A stretch of DNA of 64,000 nucleotides from an uncultured Candidatus Melainabacteria bacterium (lineage in GTDB: Bacteria; Cyanobacteriota; Vampirovibrionia; Gastranaerophilales; Gastranaerophilaceae). Positions within the stretch are counted from its first letter, which is position 1; the number at the start of each line of letters is the position of its first letter. The DNA is taken from NCBI GenBank assembly GCA_934726055.1, contig CAKVCZ010000002.1:90171-154170 (forward strand), read 5' to 3'. The notes under the pieces are model-generated. The model did no database searches. It worked only from the letters and a program-made list of their open reading frames with translations, and was not told where the DNA came from. Below are positions 52,874-62,382 of this stretch, piece by piece. The position numbers were made by a program, and so were the translations under genes.

Positions 52874-55669
52874 ATGTTACAATTTTTGTTAAAATTGATG
52901 GGGGATCCTCACGAAAAGAAAATTAAGGCAATTATGCCAATCATTGAACATATAAACGCACTAGAACCTGAATTTGAAAAAATGACAGATGAGCAATTAC
53001 GTGCAAAAACCGCAGAATTTAAAGAAATTCTTGCACAACGCAGAACTTCTGATAATCCGAAAGCAGATAGAATTTTAGAAAAAGAAGCTTTAGATAAAAT
53101 TTTACCGGAAGCATTTGCAACCGTAAGAGAAGCAGGCAAACGTGTTTTAAATATGCGTCATTTTGATGTTCAGTTAATTGGCGGTTACTTCTTACATAAC
53201 GGTCATATCGCTGAAATGAGAACAGGTGAAGGTAAAACGTTGGTTGCAACTCTCCCTGCATACTTAAATGCCTTAACAGGAAAAGGTGTTCATGTAGTTA
53301 CGGTAAATGATTACCTTGCAAAACGTGATTCAGAGTGGATGGGTAAAATCTATAAATTTTTAGGCTTAACAGTTGGTGTTATTCTTTCAGGCGGTCGTTC
53401 TGCTGAAGATTTTAATTTAAAAAGACAAGCTTATGCCTGTGATATTACCTACGGTACAAACAACGAATTCGGTTTTGATTATTTGCGTGATAATATGGCA
53501 AGCAGTAATGAAATGCTTGTTCAAAGACCTTTTAATTATGCAATTATAGACGAAGTTGACAGTATCTTAATTGATGAAGCAAGAACACCGTTAATTATAA
53601 GCGGAAGATTGGAAAAATCTGCAGAAACTTATCAATTAATGGCAAAAGTTGCACCTCAATTGGAAAAAGTTGTTGATTATGAAGTTGATGAAAAGAATAA
53701 AAATGTTATCTTGACTGAAGATGGTATTGATAAAGCACAAAAAATTATAGGTTGTAACGATTTATTTGATATCCAAGATAATTACGCTCATCATCTTTTA
53801 CAAGCATTAAAAGCCAAAGAATTATTTGTGAAAGATACAGACTATGTTGTAAAAGATGGTGAAGTTTGTATTGTTGACGAATTTACAGGTCGTTTGATGG
53901 AAGGTCGCCGTTGGTCAGATGGTTTGCATCAAGCAGTTGAGGCTAAGGAAGGTGTTAAAATTCAAGATGAAACGCAAACTTTGGCAAGTGTAACTTTCCA
54001 AAACTTATTCAGATTATATCCTAAATTGTCAGGTATGACGGGTACTGCAATGACAGAAGAAGCTGAATTTGGAAAGATTTATAACCTTGAAGTTACGATT
54101 ATTCCGACAAACAAAAAAGATATAAGAGTTAATTATTCAGACGTTATTTACAAAACAGAAAAGCAAAAATATTTGGCGGTTGTGGATGATATTATTGCAA
54201 TGCACAAAATTGGCAGACCTGTTTTGGTTGGTACTATCAGTATTGAAAAATCCGAATATATCTCCCAATTATTAAAAAAAAGAAATATTCCTCATAACGT
54301 GTTGAATGCTAAGCATCACGAAAAAGAAGCATATATTATTGCTCAAGCCGGACGAAAAGGTGCAGTAACAATTGCAACAAATATGGCAGGTCGTGGTACA
54401 GATATTTTATTAGGTGGTAACGCTGAATATTTGGCAAAAGAAAAACTGGAAAATATGAATGTTACTCCAGAAGATGCAAATTATGAAGAAGTTAAAAATG
54501 AAATTTTATCACAAATGCGTGAACAAACAGAAAAAGAGCACGCAGATGTTGTAAAAGCAGGTGGGTTGCATGTTATAGGTACAGAACGTCATGAATCAAG
54601 ACGTATTGATAATCAATTGAGAGGTCGTGCTGCTCGTCAGGGTGATCCAGGTTCTACAAGATTTTTCTTATCTTTGGAAGATAATTTGATGAGAATTTTC
54701 GGTGGTGAAAAAATTATTCAATTGATGAATGCTCTTAATGTTGAAGATGATATGGCAATTGAAAATCCTATCATCACAGCCCAAATTCAATCAGCACAAA
54801 AGAAAGTTGAAACTTATCACTTTGATATCAGAAAATCTGTTCTTGAATATGATGATGTTATGAATGTTCAAAGAGAAAAATTCTATGAACAACGTAAAAA
54901 AGTTCTATCAGGTAAAAATTTGTCAGAAGATGTTATATATATGATAGAAAAAGAAATAGACAGACTTTTAAGCGGATATATTTCTCCAAATATGAGAATT
55001 GAAGAATATATTGAAGAAGATTTGGAAAGACTTGTAAAAGAATTACACTCTATAATTCCTCAATTATCTTATATTTCTGTTTCAGATATAAAAAATCTTA
55101 CATTTAACGAAATGTATGACAAATTGCTAGATTTAGCAAAACAAAAATATAAAGAACACGAAGAAGAAATGGTTAATTTCTATAATGAAGTTATTTCTCA
55201 GTATGAAGAAAATCCAAAAGAACAACATCCGTTTGAAGATGATAATATCGCAAGAGCAATAGAAAGAGATATTATGCTTCAAGTGGTTGATAATAGATGG
55301 ATTGACCATTTACATAACATAGATATTTTACGTGATGGTATCGGACTAAGAGCATACGGACAAAAAGATCCTCTAATTGAGTATAAAAAAGAAGCATACG
55401 ATTTGTTTAACAATATGATGTATGATATTCAAGCTGAATTTGTAAAACACTTATTCAGAACAAAATTTGGTGTACAAATTGTTCAAAGAGAAGAAGTTGA
55501 AACAAATCTTTCAAGAGCGGCGGAAGAATTTGACAGTTCTGAAGAAAAAGAAGACGTTGAAGTTAAACCAATAGTAAAAGGTGATAAAATTGGCAGAAAT
55601 GATCCTTGTCCATGTGGCAGCGGAAAAAAATATAAAAACTGCTGTATGAATAAACAACAACAACAATAA
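52874..55669 (+). CDS. secA: preprotein translocase ATPase SecA, 931 aa
   Basis: Motor of Sec-dependent export. Walker A MRTGEGKTLVA, the DEVDSILIDEARTPLIIS Walker B/motif II region, and helicase motifs (IATNMAGRGTDI, RRIDNQLRGRAARQGDPG) are present. The C-terminus has the zinc SEC-C motif NDPCPCGSGKKYKNCC that binds SecB or ribosomes. Start chosen at ATG 52874 (GGGAG with 6-base spacing); the ATG at 52871 is only 3 bases from the site. The frame opens earlier at 52817 without support. Typical length. Confidence 0.97.
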   Translation: MLQFLLKLMGDPHEKKIKAIMPIIEHINALEPEFEKMTDEQLRAKTAEFKEILAQRRTSDNPKADRILEKEALDKILPEAFATVREAGKRVLNMRHFDVQLIGGYFLHNGHIAEMRTGEGKTLVATLPAYLNALTGKGVHVVTVNDYLAKRDSEWMGKIYKFLGLTVGVILSGGRSAEDFNLKRQAYACDITYGTNNEFGFDYLRDNMASSNEMLVQRPFNYAIIDEVDSILIDEARTPLIISGRLEKSAETYQLMAKVAPQLEKVVDYEVDEKNKNVILTEDGIDKAQKIIGCNDLFDIQDNYAHHLLQALKAKELFVKDTDYVVKDGEVCIVDEFTGRLMEGRRWSDGLHQAVEAKEGVKIQDETQTLASVTFQNLFRLYPKLSGMTGTAMTEEAEFGKIYNLEVTIIPTNKKDIRVNYSDVIYKTEKQKYLAVVDDIIAMHKIGRPVLVGTISIEKSEYISQLLKKRNIPHNVLNAKHHEKEAYIIAQAGRKGAVTIATNMAGRGTDILLGGNAEYLAKEKLENMNVTPEDANYEEVKNEILSQMREQTEKEHADVVKAGGLHVIGTERHESRRIDNQLRGRAARQGDPGSTRFFLSLEDNLMRIFGGEKIIQLMNALNVEDDMAIENPIITAQIQSAQKKVETYHFDIRKSVLEYDDVMNVQREKFYEQRKKVLSGKNLSEDVIYMIEKEIDRLLSGYISPNMRIEEYIEEDLERLVKELHSIIPQLSYISVSDIKNLTFNEMYDKLLDLAKQKYKEHEEEMVNFYNEVISQYEENPKEQHPFEDDNIARAIERDIMLQVVDNRWIDHLHNIDILRDGIGLRAYGQKDPLIEYKKEAYDLFNNMMYDIQAEFVKHLFRTKFGVQIVQREEVETNLSRAAEEFDSSEEKEDVEVKPIVKGDKIGRNDPCPCGSGKKYKNCCMNKQQQQ

Positions 55670-55681
55670 TAATAATAATAA
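55654..55681 (+). repeat. trinucleotide microsatellite over the secA stop codon
   Basis: CAACAACAACAA changes to AATAATAATAATAATAA across the end of secA. CAA units encode the terminal Gln run and the TAA repeats give several stop codons. Slippage would change the Gln count harmlessly. Confidence 0.6.
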
Positions 55682-55704
55682 ATAGATATATAAAGGAAGT
55701 AAAA

Positions 55705-56808
55705 ATGCTAAGAACAGGTATTGTAGGCTTACCAAATGTAGGTAAATCAACATTATTTAATGCACTAACAAGTGCAAAAAATGCACAAAGTGCTAATTAT
55801 CCGTTTTGTACAATTGAACCAAATATAGGAGTTGTAGGTGTTCCTGATGAAAGATTGGAAAAGTTACAACCGTTAGTAAATGCAGCAAAAGTTGTTCCAA
55901 CAGCAATAGAATTTGTAGATATTGCAGGATTGGTTAAAGGTGCAAGTAAGGGTGAAGGTTTAGGAAACCAGTTTTTGGCAAACATAAGAGAAACAGATGC
56001 AATAATTCAAGTTGTAAGATGTTTTGATGATGCAAATACAGTTCATGTTGCGGGTAAAGTTAATCCGTTAGATGATATTGAAACAATCAATACAGAATTG
56101 GCACTGGCAGATATGGCATCATTGGAAAAAAGAATTGCAAAAACTTCAAAATTAGCAAATTCAGGTGATAAGCAGGCAAAAATGGAAGTTAAAGTTATGC
56201 AAACATTGTATGATAAACTTTCAGAAGCTACGTTTATTAATATTAATGATTTATTTGATGATGAAGAAGAATTAAAATTTGCATCTCAAACCCAATTAAT
56301 GAGTATAAAACCTGTAATTTATGCAGCAAACGTATCAGAAACAGAAGTTAATACAGGTAACGATTATACCAAAGCCGTTAGTGAATATGCTAAAAAACAT
56401 GGTGCTGAAATGGTTATTATATCTGCAAAAATAGAAGAAGAATTGGCAGAATTATCTCAAGAAGAAGCAAAAGAATTTCTATCAGAATTAGGAATAACAA
56501 GTTCAGGCATTGAAAAAATGATTCAGTCTGTATATCACCTGTTAAATTTGAGAACATATATAACAGCAGGAGAAATGGAAGTTAAAGCTTGGACAATTAC
56601 TGCCGGCATGAAAGCACCTCAAGCGGCAGGTGTAATTCATACTGATTTTGAAAAAGGATTTATAAGAGCCGAAGTTATATCTTATGAAGATTTTCTTTCT
56701 TGCAACGGATCTTATACAGTAGCAAAAGAAAAGGGTTTAATGCGTTTGGAAGGTAAAGATTACGTAGTTCAGGACGGCGATATTATGCATTTTAGATTTG
56801 CTACATAA
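55705..56808 (+). CDS. ychF: redox-regulated ATPase/GTPase YchF, 367 aa
   Basis: Obg-related P-loop protein of the YchF/Ola1 family, mainly ATP-hydrolysing. P-loop GLPNVGKSTLFNALTSA (about 6-22), switch I NYPFCTIEPNIGVV, Walker B VDIAGLVKGASKGEGLGNQFL; the C-terminal TGS-like part has YHLLNLRTYITAGEMEVKAWT and ends with KDYVVQDGDIMHFRF. Cytoplasmic ribosome-associated. AAAGGAAG precedes the ATG. Starts 36 bases after secA. Confidence 0.96.
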   Translation: MLRTGIVGLPNVGKSTLFNALTSAKNAQSANYPFCTIEPNIGVVGVPDERLEKLQPLVNAAKVVPTAIEFVDIAGLVKGASKGEGLGNQFLANIRETDAIIQVVRCFDDANTVHVAGKVNPLDDIETINTELALADMASLEKRIAKTSKLANSGDKQAKMEVKVMQTLYDKLSEATFININDLFDDEEELKFASQTQLMSIKPVIYAANVSETEVNTGNDYTKAVSEYAKKHGAEMVIISAKIEEELAELSQEEAKEFLSELGITSSGIEKMIQSVYHLLNLRTYITAGEMEVKAWTITAGMKAPQAAGVIHTDFEKGFIRAEVISYEDFLSCNGSYTVAKEKGLMRLEGKDYVVQDGDIMHFRFAT

Positions 56809-56831
56809 ATCTTTCAAAAAATATAAATATT

Positions 56832-56865
56832 AAAGCTCAGTTTCAAATTGAAAATGAGCTTTTTT
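56832..56865 (+). terminator. terminator of ychF
   Basis: AAAGCTCA (56832) pairs with TGAGCTTT (from 56855), with a 15-base loop that can pair further, followed by TTTTATT. Confidence 0.8.
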
Positions 56866-56866
56866 A

Positions 56867-58234
56867 TTATATCAATTTTAATAAATAGATACTTACAAGA
56901 CTAAAATAAACAGTTAAGCCTAAAACGTCAATAGCAGTAGCAATTACAGGTCCGGATGCAACCGCAGGATCAATATTCATTCTTTTCATAGCAAAAGGTG
57001 TTAATGTTCCAATTAAAGAGGCTAAAAGCATGTTTATGGCCATTGCTAATCCGACAATAAATCCCAGTTCCACATTGTGTTGCCAGCCCCATGTAAACAT
57101 CATAACAAGTAAGCCAAAAATAGATCCAATTGACAATCCAATAATACTTTCTCTGCCGATATGCTTAAAAGCAGAAGATAAGGTTAATTGTCCGGTTGAT
57201 AATCCACGAACCATAAGTGTAATACTTTGTGTTCCAATATTACCGGCAAGTCCTGCTAAAAGTGGCATAAAAATTGCGATAATAGGGAGTGCTTGAAGAG
57301 TTTTTCCATAGCAATTTGCAACATTTACTGCAATTAATTCACCAATAAGAGTTACAAAAAGCCAAGGAGTTCTTGCTCTGATAGACGTAAATAAGCTACC
57401 TTCCAAGATTTCATCTTCGTCAATACTGCCTGTTGCGATACCGGAAGATGCATAGATTTCTTCAGTTGTTTCTTCTTCTACTGCATCTTGAATATCATCC
57501 CAAGTAACAATTCCTCTAAGGTGATTATATTGATCTACAACAGGTAGTGAATCAAATTGATATTTCATAAATACTTCTGAAATTGCATCACGATAGTCAT
57601 CAATGTGAAGTTTTACAATATCAGAGTTCATTATATTTTCAACTTTTGTTTTGAATGGAGAGGTTAATAAACCTCTGAGTGAAACAACGCCTAAAAGATG
57701 TTCTTGTTTGTCTGTTACATAAACATAATACAAATCAATATGATCTTCTTCTGCTTTTCCTCTTATATAATCTAAAACATCTTTCACTGTCATATCAGCT
57801 TTGACAGTCATAAATAGTGGTGTCATCATACCACCGGCGGTGTCTTCGTCGTAGTTCATCAATTCTCTTACTTCTTCTGAGAATTTTTGAGGAAGTGAAT
57901 CTAAATAAGCTTCAGTTTCATCATCTTCCATATCTCCGAGTACGTCGGCAGCGGCATCATGTGGTAGTTTTGTGATAATTCTTGCAGCTAAATCGGTATC
58001 AATATCTCCTAAAATTTCAACTTGCAAATTAGCAGGAAGATATTCAATCATATCAGCAGCTTTTTCTTCTTCAATCTGGTTAAAGCATTGAAGTCTTTCT
58101 TCAGGTTTTAGAGCTTGGAAAATGTCGGCTAAATCGGCAGAGTGAAAACCGTTTAGTTCTTCTGCCAGTTGTGTGCCGGTTTCATCTTCTAAGATTTCTC
58201 TGATTCTATCTACTGTCGCTGAAATGTTTATCAT
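56867..58234 (-). CDS. mgtE: magnesium transporter MgtE, 455 aa
   Basis: Mg2+ channel of the inner membrane. An N-terminal helical N-domain (about 1-130; EELNGFHSADLADIFQAL, LPHDAAADVLGDMEDDETEAYL) and paired CBS domains (about 130-260; VYVTDKQEHLLGVVSLRGLL) sense internal Mg2+ and gate the pore. Five membrane helices follow (GYGKTLQ... region onward: ALPIIAIFMPLLAGLAGNIG, PFAMKRMNIDPAVASGPVIAT). MINISATVDRIREIL at 58234 is the natural start; the frame is open to 58510 without family support. No Mg2+ riboswitch fits in the 71-bp upstream gap. Confidence 0.95.
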   Translation of the reverse strand: MINISATVDRIREILEDETGTQLAEELNGFHSADLADIFQALKPEERLQCFNQIEEEKAADMIEYLPANLQVEILGDIDTDLAARIITKLPHDAAADVLGDMEDDETEAYLDSLPQKFSEEVRELMNYDEDTAGGMMTPLFMTVKADMTVKDVLDYIRGKAEEDHIDLYYVYVTDKQEHLLGVVSLRGLLTSPFKTKVENIMNSDIVKLHIDDYRDAISEVFMKYQFDSLPVVDQYNHLRGIVTWDDIQDAVEEETTEEIYASSGIATGSIDEDEILEGSLFTSIRARTPWLFVTLIGELIAVNVANCYGKTLQALPIIAIFMPLLAGLAGNIGTQSITLMVRGLSTGQLTLSSAFKHIGRESIIGLSIGSIFGLLVMMFTWGWQHNVELGFIVGLAMAINMLLASLIGTLTPFAMKRMNIDPAVASGPVIATAIDVLGLTVYFSLVSIYLLKLI

Positions 58235-58267
58235 ACTTTTATTATATATTAAATATTTTTTTTGAAT

Positions 58268-58285
58268 TATAATAAATTTATTATA
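58268..58285. promoter_or_regulatory. palindromic double -10 between mgtE and argS
   Basis: TATAATAAATTTATTATA is a perfect 18-bp palindrome with TATAAT on both strands (58268-58273 and 58285-58280). It would suit divergent transcription of the two flanking genes. AT-only, so chance is possible. Confidence 0.5.
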
Positions 58286-58305
58286 GCTAACAAAAGTGAG
58301 GGAAA

Positions 58306-60015
58306 ATGTTAAAAAATTTATTTTTAAATGAAACTGAAAAAGCGATAAAACTTGCAATTGAAGAAGAAAAACTTGGTCAGATGCAAGAATATGAAGATGG
58401 TACACTTGCTGTTGAAAAGCCAAAAAATCCTGAATTTGGAGATTTTGCAATAAATGTTTCATCCCTTGCAAGAACAGCAAAAATTTCACCTGTACAGATT
58501 GCAAATGCAATTGTAGAAAAATTAAGTTTATGTGGATATGAAGTTTCTGTTATGGGTGGTTTTATAAATTTTAAAATTGGTAAAGAATTATTGATTAATG
58601 CTATTGATGAAATTTTTCAGGAAAAAGAAAATTACGGAAAACCAAAGGATGTAAAAGTAGAAAAAATTAATCTTGAATATGTATCTGCAAATCCGACAGG
58701 GCCTTTTCATATTGGTCATGGACGTTGGGCAGCTATGGGCAGTGCATTGGCTAATTTATTAAAATTTTACGGTCATGACGTTTATCAGGAATTTTATATA
58801 AATGATGCAGGCTCTCAGATTCAAAAATTAGGTAATTCATTATTAATAAGACTAAAACAAGAAAAAGGTGAGAATGTTGATTTTCCAACCGATGAAGTCG
58901 AAAGGAAGAATTATTATCCGGGAGAATATTTAGTTCCTGTTGCGAAAAAATTCTTAGAAGAAAATGAATATACTGAGGATGTAAAAGTTCTCTCAGATTA
59001 TGCAAAATTAGAAATGGAACGTTTACAGAGGGAATTATTAGAAAATTTCAGAGTTCATTTTGATAAATTCTATTCGGAACTTGACTTACATAAATCCGGT
59101 AAAGTTGAAGCATCTTACAAAAAATTGGAAGAAAGCGGAAAACTTTATGAAAAAGAAGGTGCAGTTTGGTTTAAATCGTCAGATTATGGTGATGATGAAG
59201 ATAGAGTTATCAAAAAAGCGGATGGTTCAAATACATATTTAACTGCTGATATTGCATATCACAAAGATAAGATGGATAGAGGTTTTGAAAGATTAATTAA
59301 TATATGGGGTGCAGACCATCATGGGTATGTAGCTCGTGTAAAGGCTTCACTTGAAGCTTTAGGATATGATTCTGAAAAGTTAGAAATTCTTTTAGGTCAA
59401 TTGGTTAATTTACTTGTAAACGGTGAGCAAACAAGAATGGGTAAACGTAAAAATATGATTACGTTAGATGATTTAATTGAAGAAGTGGGTGTAGATGCCA
59501 CTCGTTTTTGGATGTGCATGAGAGATATAAATAATACGCTTGACTTTGATATTGAATTAGCAAAAAAATCTTCTGATGAAAATCCGGTATTTTACGTTCA
59601 GTATGCTCATGCAAGAGCATGTTCAATTCTAAGAAATGCCATCAATGACAGAGTTGATTCACAAAGTGGAAAAACAATTACAGCTCCGCTAGATAAACAA
59701 GAACTTGATAAATTAATTAATAATTTTGATAAATCTATTTTAGAAAATGAAGTTGAAAATGCTAAAAAGTTAATTTTAAAATTAGAAGATTTTAAATCTA
59801 CGATTGTAAGTTCAGCTACGAATAGGACAGTATATACAATTTGTCGTTATGTTCAAGAACTTGCAGCGGATTTCCATTCTTTCTATAATGCTACAAGAGT
59901 TATTACAGACGATAAAAAAACAACATTAGCAAGACTTTCGCTTGTTTGGGCAGTAAAATCTGTTTTAGAGCAGGGTTTAAATATTCTTGCCGTAACTGCA
60001 CCTGAAAGAATGTAG
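58306..60015 (+). CDS. argS: arginyl-tRNA synthetase, 569 aa
   Basis: Class I synthetase charging tRNA-Arg. The HIGH motif is in YVSANPTGPFHIGHGRWAAMG (about 125-145), with VNLLVNGEQTRMGKRKNMITLDDL carrying the KMSK-equivalent, and the N-terminal Add1 domain (1-110). A DALR-type anticodon-binding end (FYNATRVI, AVKSVLEQGLNILAVTAPERM) closes it. GAGGG precedes the ATG. Length 569 fits bacterial ArgS. Confidence 0.97.
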   Translation: MLKNLFLNETEKAIKLAIEEEKLGQMQEYEDGTLAVEKPKNPEFGDFAINVSSLARTAKISPVQIANAIVEKLSLCGYEVSVMGGFINFKIGKELLINAIDEIFQEKENYGKPKDVKVEKINLEYVSANPTGPFHIGHGRWAAMGSALANLLKFYGHDVYQEFYINDAGSQIQKLGNSLLIRLKQEKGENVDFPTDEVERKNYYPGEYLVPVAKKFLEENEYTEDVKVLSDYAKLEMERLQRELLENFRVHFDKFYSELDLHKSGKVEASYKKLEESGKLYEKEGAVWFKSSDYGDDEDRVIKKADGSNTYLTADIAYHKDKMDRGFERLINIWGADHHGYVARVKASLEALGYDSEKLEILLGQLVNLLVNGEQTRMGKRKNMITLDDLIEEVGVDATRFWMCMRDINNTLDFDIELAKKSSDENPVFYVQYAHARACSILRNAINDRVDSQSGKTITAPLDKQELDKLINNFDKSILENEVENAKKLILKLEDFKSTIVSSATNRTVYTICRYVQELAADFHSFYNATRVITDDKKTTLARLSLVWAVKSVLEQGLNILAVTAPERM

Positions 60016-60037
60016 AATAAAGTATTTATAAAATAAT

Positions 60038-60070
60038 AAACGTCTAAATAAAAAATGTTTAGACGTTTTA
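60038..60070. terminator. bidirectional terminator between argS and asparaginase
   Basis: AAACGTCTAAA (60038-60048) and TTTAGACGTTT (60058-60068) form an 11-bp stem, with T-tract on the plus strand (TTTTATT) and A-rich on the other. Confidence 0.85.
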
Positions 60071-61036
60071 TTATTCAAATCCTACAAACTTAATTTTTCC
60101 TATAATTTCATCGTGTAATGTTTTGATGTCATCATCAAACCAAATATCTGCCCATTTGAGTCGCTTAAGAATACTTAAAACTGTTATTTCTCTTGCTTTC
60201 ATATCGCAGTCAAGAATTTTTACAATAAATCCTTCTTTTTTTTCTAAATTTACAACTGTACAAAGTCCGCCCGCACCAACTTTTGCAATTAAGTTATTTG
60301 AATTTTGTATTATCTTTGTATCAGTTCTATCTTCTCCTCCGATAATGTATGGATAGTTTCTGTAAGCTTGTGCTATTTTTTTATATTTTTCTGAGGTAAA
60401 CAGATTTAAGTATCCTTTTAATATATTTTCTAAAGGCATGGAATGAATAGGTACTCCGCAGCCGTCTTTTGTTATTGGATAGATTTTATCTTCTATTTCG
60501 CACAATTCATAAATTTTTTCTTTTATTTTTTGTTGCAGAGGATGATTCATTTCATCATAAGTTTCAATATCCCAGTTGTTTTTTTTGCACAATGCAAGCA
60601 TCATTATATGTTTGCCAACGCAATTATTTTGGAATACATTTTCTTTTTGATTAAATAAAATTAACTTTTCTTTTTCTGTTTTTGAAATTGGTTTATGAAA
60701 TCCGCATTTTAATTTATCTTCACTAATGCCAATTTTGTTTAATAGTTTTTTTGCAAGTTCAACATGACAAACTTCTCCCGTGTGTGATGCACAACAGATG
60801 GCAAGTTCTTCTTCTGTCAAATCTAAATCATAATCAATAGCCAAAGATGCTTGTAGAGGTTTTGCACAAGAACGTAAATAAAACGGATAATTGTAAGGTT
60901 CTCCTATTTTAAAATTTGTTCCCAAAACAAATCCAAAATGTTCTTGTTCTACAAGGTAACTCAAAGACTGACCGTTGATAAAACCGCCTCTATAATATTG
61001 AATTAAAGTTTTTGGGGTATATTTATTTTGAAGCAT
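60071..61036 (-). CDS. L-asparaginase II family protein, 321 aa
   Basis: Asparaginase_II-type (the rhizobial thermolabile class, unrelated to E. coli AnsB): L-asparagine to aspartate plus ammonia. Motifs: FYLRSCAKPLQA (about 51-62), ICCASHTGE (84-92), FQNNCVGKHIMM (about 140), KDGCGVPIHSMPL and GGEDRTDT. No signal peptide, so cytoplasmic. The ATG overlaps the end of the upstream gene by 14 bases, suggesting coupling. Could degrade dietary asparagine as a nitrogen source. Confidence 0.88.
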   Translation of the reverse strand: MLQNKYTPKTLIQYYRGGFINGQSLSYLVEQEHFGFVLGTNFKIGEPYNYPFYLRSCAKPLQASLAIDYDLDLTEEELAICCASHTGEVCHVELAKKLLNKIGISEDKLKCGFHKPISKTEKEKLILFNQKENVFQNNCVGKHIMMLALCKKNNWDIETYDEMNHPLQQKIKEKIYELCEIEDKIYPITKDGCGVPIHSMPLENILKGYLNLFTSEKYKKIAQAYRNYPYIIGGEDRTDTKIIQNSNNLIAKVGAGGLCTVVNLEKKEGFIVKILDCDMKAREITVLSILKRLKWADIWFDDDIKTLHDEIIGKIKFVGFE

Positions 61037-61775
61037 TTTTCTTAAAGATTGTTAAAAGTTTTGATAATTGAGCCTTTAGTTTTGCGTTTTGTTGTTTTAA
61101 AGTTTCAATTTCTTGTTTATATATTTCGGCGTTTCCTTGTTCTGCACTGTTAGGAATTATTGAAGTATCAATGATAAAACGTTTATCTGCTTCTTCACTA
61201 ATGAAAACCAATGAATTAACATCTTTATCGGTTATATATCCCAAATCAACCATAACTTGGGCAATTTTAATTTTTTGTCCTTGAGCAGTAAGTTCTTTTT
61301 GTCTTCTAAGAGTCATTTCCAACTGGTCAACATTGATTTTTCCTGAACGTTTAAAGTATTCTCCGGTTCTAAATAATCCTGCAATAAAACCTGCCATTGC
61401 AACAATTTTCGTAGGAACAGGAGTTTTTATACAATCTGCATTTAGAGCAGTCATAAAGTATTTACAAGTTTCTTTTAATGTCCAAAAATTATTTAGTGTA
61501 ATTTCCATAATGGACATACGTTTATCCAAACATTCCAAAAAATTGTAAACGGGAGCATCAAACCCCTTAACTCTTTCTTCAAGTTCTGTTTTTCCGACAA
61601 ATGATAATTCAGGTTCGTATAAATAAACTAACGAATTTGTGTCTGAACCAACTATAAAATCATCAGAAAGAGTTTTTTGCAAATCTTTGTACAAATGCAG
61701 CAATATAACTTGTTTAACGCTTAACGGAAAACAAGTAACTTTCGCTATAAAATTATTTAGTACATTATTGTTCAA
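61023..61775 (-). CDS. protein with GspE/MshE N-terminal-like segment, 250 aa
   Basis: Residues about 150-200 (GKINVDQLEMTLRRQKELTAQGQKI, then AQVMVDLGYITDKDVNSLV) resemble the N-terminal helical domain of GspE/PilB ATPases, which in some proteins binds c-di-GMP; the ATPase part is absent. A C-terminal coiled coil (EIETLKQQNAKLKAQLSKLL) follows. The likely start is a TTG at 61775 because GAGGAG lies 4-5 bases before; an upstream TTG at 61787 overlaps that site. No ATG is near. Cotranscribed with asparaginase. Function unknown. Confidence 0.65.
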   Translation of the reverse strand: MNNNVLNNFIAKVTCFPLSVKQVILLHLYKDLQKTLSDDFIVGSDTNSLVYLYEPELSFVGKTELEERVKGFDAPVYNFLECLDKRMSIMEITLNNFWTLKETCKYFMTALNADCIKTPVPTKIVAMAGFIAGLFRTGEYFKRSGKINVDQLEMTLRRQKELTAQGQKIKIAQVMVDLGYITDKDVNSLVFISEEADKRFIIDTSIIPNSAEQGNAEIYKQEIETLKQQNAKLKAQLSKLLTIFKKNASK

Positions 61776-61870
61776 AATACTCCTCAATGCGTATTCTCTT
61801 TTTAATAATTATACAATATAATGGTGGAAAATCAAAATAAAAATAAAAAATGTAACAAAAAAGGAAAATT

Positions 61871-62374
61871 ATGGGTGTAGATGGTTTTTCAATGGCGAGC
61901 GTTGGCATGCCAAAAGATATAACTTCAGCACAGGCTGCAGCGACAACTGAACAGCAAGTTTTCGGTGCAGAAGAAAAGGTTGTTAATAAAATAGACAGAG
62001 CATTGAATAAAAGAATTAACAACGAAGAAGAAAAAGAGCACAAAAACCAATATTTTGAAGATGGTTTTCAGGAAGATGAAAAGGATGAAGATGACGAAGA
62101 TTCTGAATTAGAGGATTCTGAAGACGAACCTGAAGACTCGGAAGATTCATCTTCAAAAAGTGGGGATAGAAAACAAAACGTAAAAAAATATAAACCTTAC
62201 GAAATAAAAGACCCGGAAAATGTAATTGTGCGATATAATAGTGTTAACGATAAAGTTGAATTATATAATAAATCAACAAAAAAGGCCGTTGAAACAATAA
62301 GACCAAAAGATTTTGTTGAAATGGTAGCAAAGTTGGATTATAATTCAGGTATATTGGTGAACAAAAAGATATAG
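61871..62374 (+). CDS. FlaG-like protein with long acidic insert, 167 aa
   Basis: The C-terminal 55 residues (ENVIVRYNSVNDKVELYNK, then KKAVETIRPKDFVEMVAKLDY...GILVNKK) follow the FlaG pattern, where I-x-I-x-P-x-x-x...G-x-L-V ends the domain. Residues 1-50 carry VNKIDRALNKRIN. Residues about 60-100 are almost all Asp/Glu/Ser (EDEKDEDDEDSELEDSE), which is not usual in FlaG. It sits 8 bases before fliS, as flaG commonly does, which supports the call. FlaG modulates filament length in other bacteria. Confidence 0.6.
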   Translation: MGVDGFSMASVGMPKDITSAQAAATTEQQVFGAEEKVVNKIDRALNKRINNEEEKEHKNQYFEDGFQEDEKDEDDEDSELEDSEDEPEDSEDSSSKSGDRKQNVKKYKPYEIKDPENVIVRYNSVNDKVELYNKSTKKAVETIRPKDFVEMVAKLDYNSGILVNKKI

Positions 62375-62382
62375 AGGTAAGA

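Noticed and set aside
58235..58305. Mg2+ riboswitch before mgtE
   Set aside because: The gap to argS is only 71 bases and shared by two divergent genes, too short for an M-box aptamer.
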